A stretch of 64,000 nucleotides of DNA from positions 62,001 through 126,000 of the forward strand of contig JASBTQ010000032.1 of the NCBI GenBank assembly GCA_030148335.1. Direction: 5' to 3'. This DNA is from Allomuricauda sp. Lineage in GTDB: Bacteria; Bacteroidota; Bacteroidia; Flavobacteriales; Flavobacteriaceae. A model generated the notes under the pieces. The model was not told the origin of the DNA. It made no database searches and was given only the letters and a program-made list of their open reading frames with translations. Both the position numbers and the translations under genes were made by a program. This document shows, one piece after another, positions 61,998 through 64,000 of the stretch. Positions within the stretch are counted from its first letter, which is position 1. The number at the start of each line of letters is the position of its first letter.

Positions 61998-62810
61998 CTA
62001 TTTTTGTGCTGACAAAAGTTCGAAAAGCCGCTCTGGCTCGTTGGTGGTGATAAAATCGACCTTTTTCTGGATCATGTCCATCATGTCTTCCTTCGTATTT
62101 ACGGTCCACACATTGACGGTCATGTTTTCCTGGTGTGCCTCTTCGATCCATTCGGGATGGTTCCGATAGACTTTGATGTTGTAATCGATGCTGGTATATC
62201 CTGATTTCTTGGCCTCGGAAGGAGCCATGTCGCCATTTAGGTAGGCCACTTCGGATCCTGGTGTCAATTGACTGACCAAAACCCCGGCGTCAAAATCAAA
62301 GGTGATATACTCCACTTGGTCCTCACCACCCAATTGCTTCACCATATCCACGGCCTTTTCGGTCAATAGTAGGGTATGCTCCTTGCCCGAGGGCGCTTTT
62401 TTGATTTCCAGAATCAAACGGGTCTTGTCCTGTTGCAGCCCTTCTTTCAGATAGGCTTCCAGCGTAGGGATTTTTTCGCCGTTTGAGAGGGAAACGGACA
62501 GTAAATCGGCATAATTGGTGTGTTCAATGTCCATCCCCATAAAGTCAGCGTCGTGGTTTACCACCGGTACACTGTCCAAGGTCATGTGGACATCAAACTC
62601 GGCCCCATAGCAGCCCAATTCGATGGCATGATTCAAGGCAGCGATCGAATTCTCGGGAAGATTTTGTGTTTTCCATGCTCCTCGATGGGCGATCACACGG
62701 GTGCCTGAGTCCATTTCTTCTGAACAAGAGACATTGTATAATAGGAGAAAGGGGAGCAACAAAAGTGCTCCCCGTCCCCAAAAATGAGAACTAATGGTTG
62801 AAAATTTCAT
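61998..62810 (-). CDS. Glycerophosphodiester phosphodiesterase, lipoprotein
   Basis: 270 residues; the signal ends in LYNVSC, a lipobox. GDPD-family motifs are clear: IAHRGAWKTQNLPENS with the catalytic His and Glu, EFDVHMTLDSVPVVNHD with the metal ligands and second His. It hydrolyses glycerophosphodiesters to glycerol 3-phosphate and an alcohol. It lies 36 bp downstream of the calcineurin-like gene. Confidence 0.92.
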   Translation of the reverse strand: MKFSTISSHFWGRGALLLLPFLLLYNVSCSEEMDSGTRVIAHRGAWKTQNLPENSIAALNHAIELGCYGAEFDVHMTLDSVPVVNHDADFMGMDIEHTNYADLLSVSLSNGEKIPTLEAYLKEGLQQDKTRLILEIKKAPSGKEHTLLLTEKAVDMVKQLGGEDQVEYITFDFDAGVLVSQLTPGSEVAYLNGDMAPSEAKKSGYTSIDYNIKVYRNHPEWIEEAHQENMTVNVWTVNTKEDMMDMIQKKVDFITTNEPERLFELLSAQK

Positions 62811-62846
62811 AGTGATTATTGAAATATCGATAATTTAATTAATGCT

Positions 62847-64000
62847 TTAGATAATGGCTGTTGAAAAAGTCTTCGGGCGTTCCATACTCTCGGTATATAC
62901 CCTCCCAAAACGATCGGTTACCTTGATTTCCAATGTTGAATCCGGTGCTGATGCCTGAACCTTGAACAAGTGTGCCGTCTCATTGCTGGTAAAGGCTCCA
63001 GTGGGTTGGGCACCAACGTTCAATCTCTTGGCTTCATAGGAAATGATGTGCAGCGGATCCAGAGTTTTCACCCGTTCCACTTCCAAAGGCTGCCCGTTCT
63101 CGGTCACTTCGATCTGCCATTGCTGATCATAGCCCCAGATATTGATCAAAACCTCATTGTTAAGGTTGGGCTGGGCAAATGGTCCGGCATATTGGGCCAT
63201 GTCCTCTTCTGAAGCGTTCGGTGCAAATTCGGCCGCCGTAATGTGAATTGTGTTCAAATCGTAGGCACGGAACTGATAATCGGTATCAAAACCAATGCTC
63301 TTGTACTGCCATTGCATTTGGTTGCCATTGATTTCCCAAATCCCATATCCTCCCGGACTCCCGTCCTTGCAGATATGGTTTCCGGCATAACCTTCGCGAC
63401 CTGTCCACCACCAAGTGGCGCAAATGGCGGCGGTGTTGTGTTCCATAATGCCAAGTTCTTCTTCAACAGTGAAGTTGATATGGGTGTGACCCGTAAGAAT
63501 GTGTACTGTTGTGAACTCTTGAAGGCTGGCCATGAGCTCTGGTGCATTGTCCAATTTATAGGAGTTGACCTGATTTCCACTTTCGTCAAGTGACGGGTTT
63601 TTATACACAGGTGTATGCGTTGCTATGACTATCGGAGTGCTCTTGTCGGTGATCATGGCCAAGTCTTTTTTCAGCCATTCCAACTGTTCCGTTGCCAAAC
63701 GCTCCCTGTAATTGCGGCTTCCAACGGTTCCCTGTGAACCGCCCGAGTTCAAATATTCCACATCATCGAGCACCACATAATGGATCTGGCCCAGATTGAA
63801 GGAATAATAGGTCGGCCCAAGAACGTTCCTGTATCGGTCTTCGGCCAAGCGATCGTTGGCGAAGTAGGGGTCGTAATCGTGGTTGCCGATCACGTTGAAC
63901 ACTGGGGAATGCAATTGGTTCATGTATGGGATATAGTCGTTGAGCCCAAAACCATTACTGTACCAATAAAGGTCCCAAGTCATATCGCCAAGAGTGAGCA
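62847..64000 (-). CDS. Calcineurin-like phosphoesterase (N-terminal part outside window)
   Basis: The frame is open to the right edge: the codons before the Met at 63983 read LTLGDMTW, so the metallophosphoesterase GD motif straddles it and the gene starts beyond the window. Visible metal-binding motifs are GNHDYD, IATHTPVY and LTGHTH. The C-terminal ~150 residues are the beta-rich domain of this subfamily (IEVTENGQPLEVERV). It is probably exported and acts on phosphoesters. It pairs with the GDPD gene downstream. Confidence 0.9.
   Translation of the reverse strand, partial: LTLGDMTWDLYWYSNGFGLNDYIPYMNQLHSPVFNVIGNHDYDPYFANDRLAEDRYRNVLGPTYYSFNLGQIHYVVLDDVEYLNSGGSQGTVGSRNYRERLATEQLEWLKKDLAMITDKSTPIVIATHTPVYKNPSLDESGNQVNSYKLDNAPELMASLQEFTTVHILTGHTHINFTVEEELGIMEHNTAAICATWWWTGREGYAGNHICKDGSPGGYGIWEINGNQMQWQYKSIGFDTDYQFRAYDLNTIHITAAEFAPNASEEDMAQYAGPFAQPNLNNEVLINIWGYDQQWQIEVTENGQPLEVERVKTLDPLHIISYEAKRLNVGAQPTGAFTSNETAHLFKVQASAPDSTLEIKVTDRFGRVYTESMERPKTFSTAII

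Noticed and set aside
1-64000. tRNA, rRNA, CRISPR, insertion sequence or prophage genes
   Set aside because: None could be found by eye; no cloverleaf, repeat-spacer array or transposase-like protein was seen.

Overview
The window looks like a chromosomal segment of a marine flavobacterium (Bacteroidota, Flavobacteriaceae; a Muricauda/Flagellimonas-type genome is my best guess, by inference only). The reasons are the many short lipoprotein signals ending in SC(K), the NrtR-type AraR with L-arabinose genes, a candidate Bacteroidota -7 element (TAnnTTTG), AraC and TPR-LuxR regulators, and an inverted repeat of the GAGCGTAGTCGAGA type that is common in this family. I saw no rRNA, tRNA, CRISPR array, transposase or phage gene.

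Region 1 (1-10801) handles hydroxyproline and peptides. It holds two tandem DUF885 putative metallopeptidases (the first cut by the window edge), an AraC regulator, and a complete four-enzyme route from trans-4-hydroxy-L-proline to 2-oxoglutarate (deaminase, semialdehyde dehydrogenase, Hyp epimerase, D-Hyp dehydrogenase). A secreted S9 serine peptidase follows. Three copies of a 21-bp-phased GGTAATA direct repeat lie in front of the Hyp operon and in front of the S9 peptidase.

Region 2 (8537-32256) handles L-arabinosides. The S9 peptidase gene runs with short gaps into a GH146-type enzyme, a DUF5695-like protein and a GH43. After the convergent araR come GH51, GH127, GH51, araB, araD, araA, a lipoprotein aldose 1-epimerase and an SSS-family symporter, packed as one operon. 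Regions 1 and 2 together contain what is needed to take apart a hydroxyproline-rich glycoprotein carrying Hyp-linked beta-L-arabinofuranosides (extensin or green-algal wall type): removal of alpha- and beta-linked Araf, cleavage of the protein, and catabolism of both L-arabinose and hydroxyproline. The shared operator linking the Hyp operon to the peptidase/GH146 operon is the main sequence evidence that this is one system.

Region 3 (32257-42880): a REP-like inverted repeat, an RND efflux operon (membrane-fusion protein, pump, TolC-like channel), a universal stress protein, a thioredoxin, a Crp/Fnr-like regulator and a Trk/Ktr-type K+ uptake pair.

Region 4 (42892-53245): two SUMF1-fold proteins without the FGE cysteines, a small zinc-ribbon protein, a MORN-variant (YwqK-like) protein and an unknown membrane protein. 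Then a probable sulfur module: PAS-LuxR regulator, TauE/SafE exporter, Tat-exported DsrE-like protein, TsdA-like diheme cytochrome c and a TPR-LuxR regulator. A DUF1398 protein follows.

Region 5 (53354-64000): AgaI-like deaminase/isomerase, gluconate-2-dehydrogenase-subunit-3-like protein, Gfo/Idh/MocA oxidoreductase and GMC oxidoreductase with a C-x5-C-x3-C motif (a likely periplasmic sugar dehydrogenase set), a divergent AraC regulator, a PafA-like alkaline phosphatase, a DeoR regulator, an SGNH hydrolase, a glycerophosphodiester phosphodiesterase and a calcineurin-like phosphoesterase cut by the right edge.
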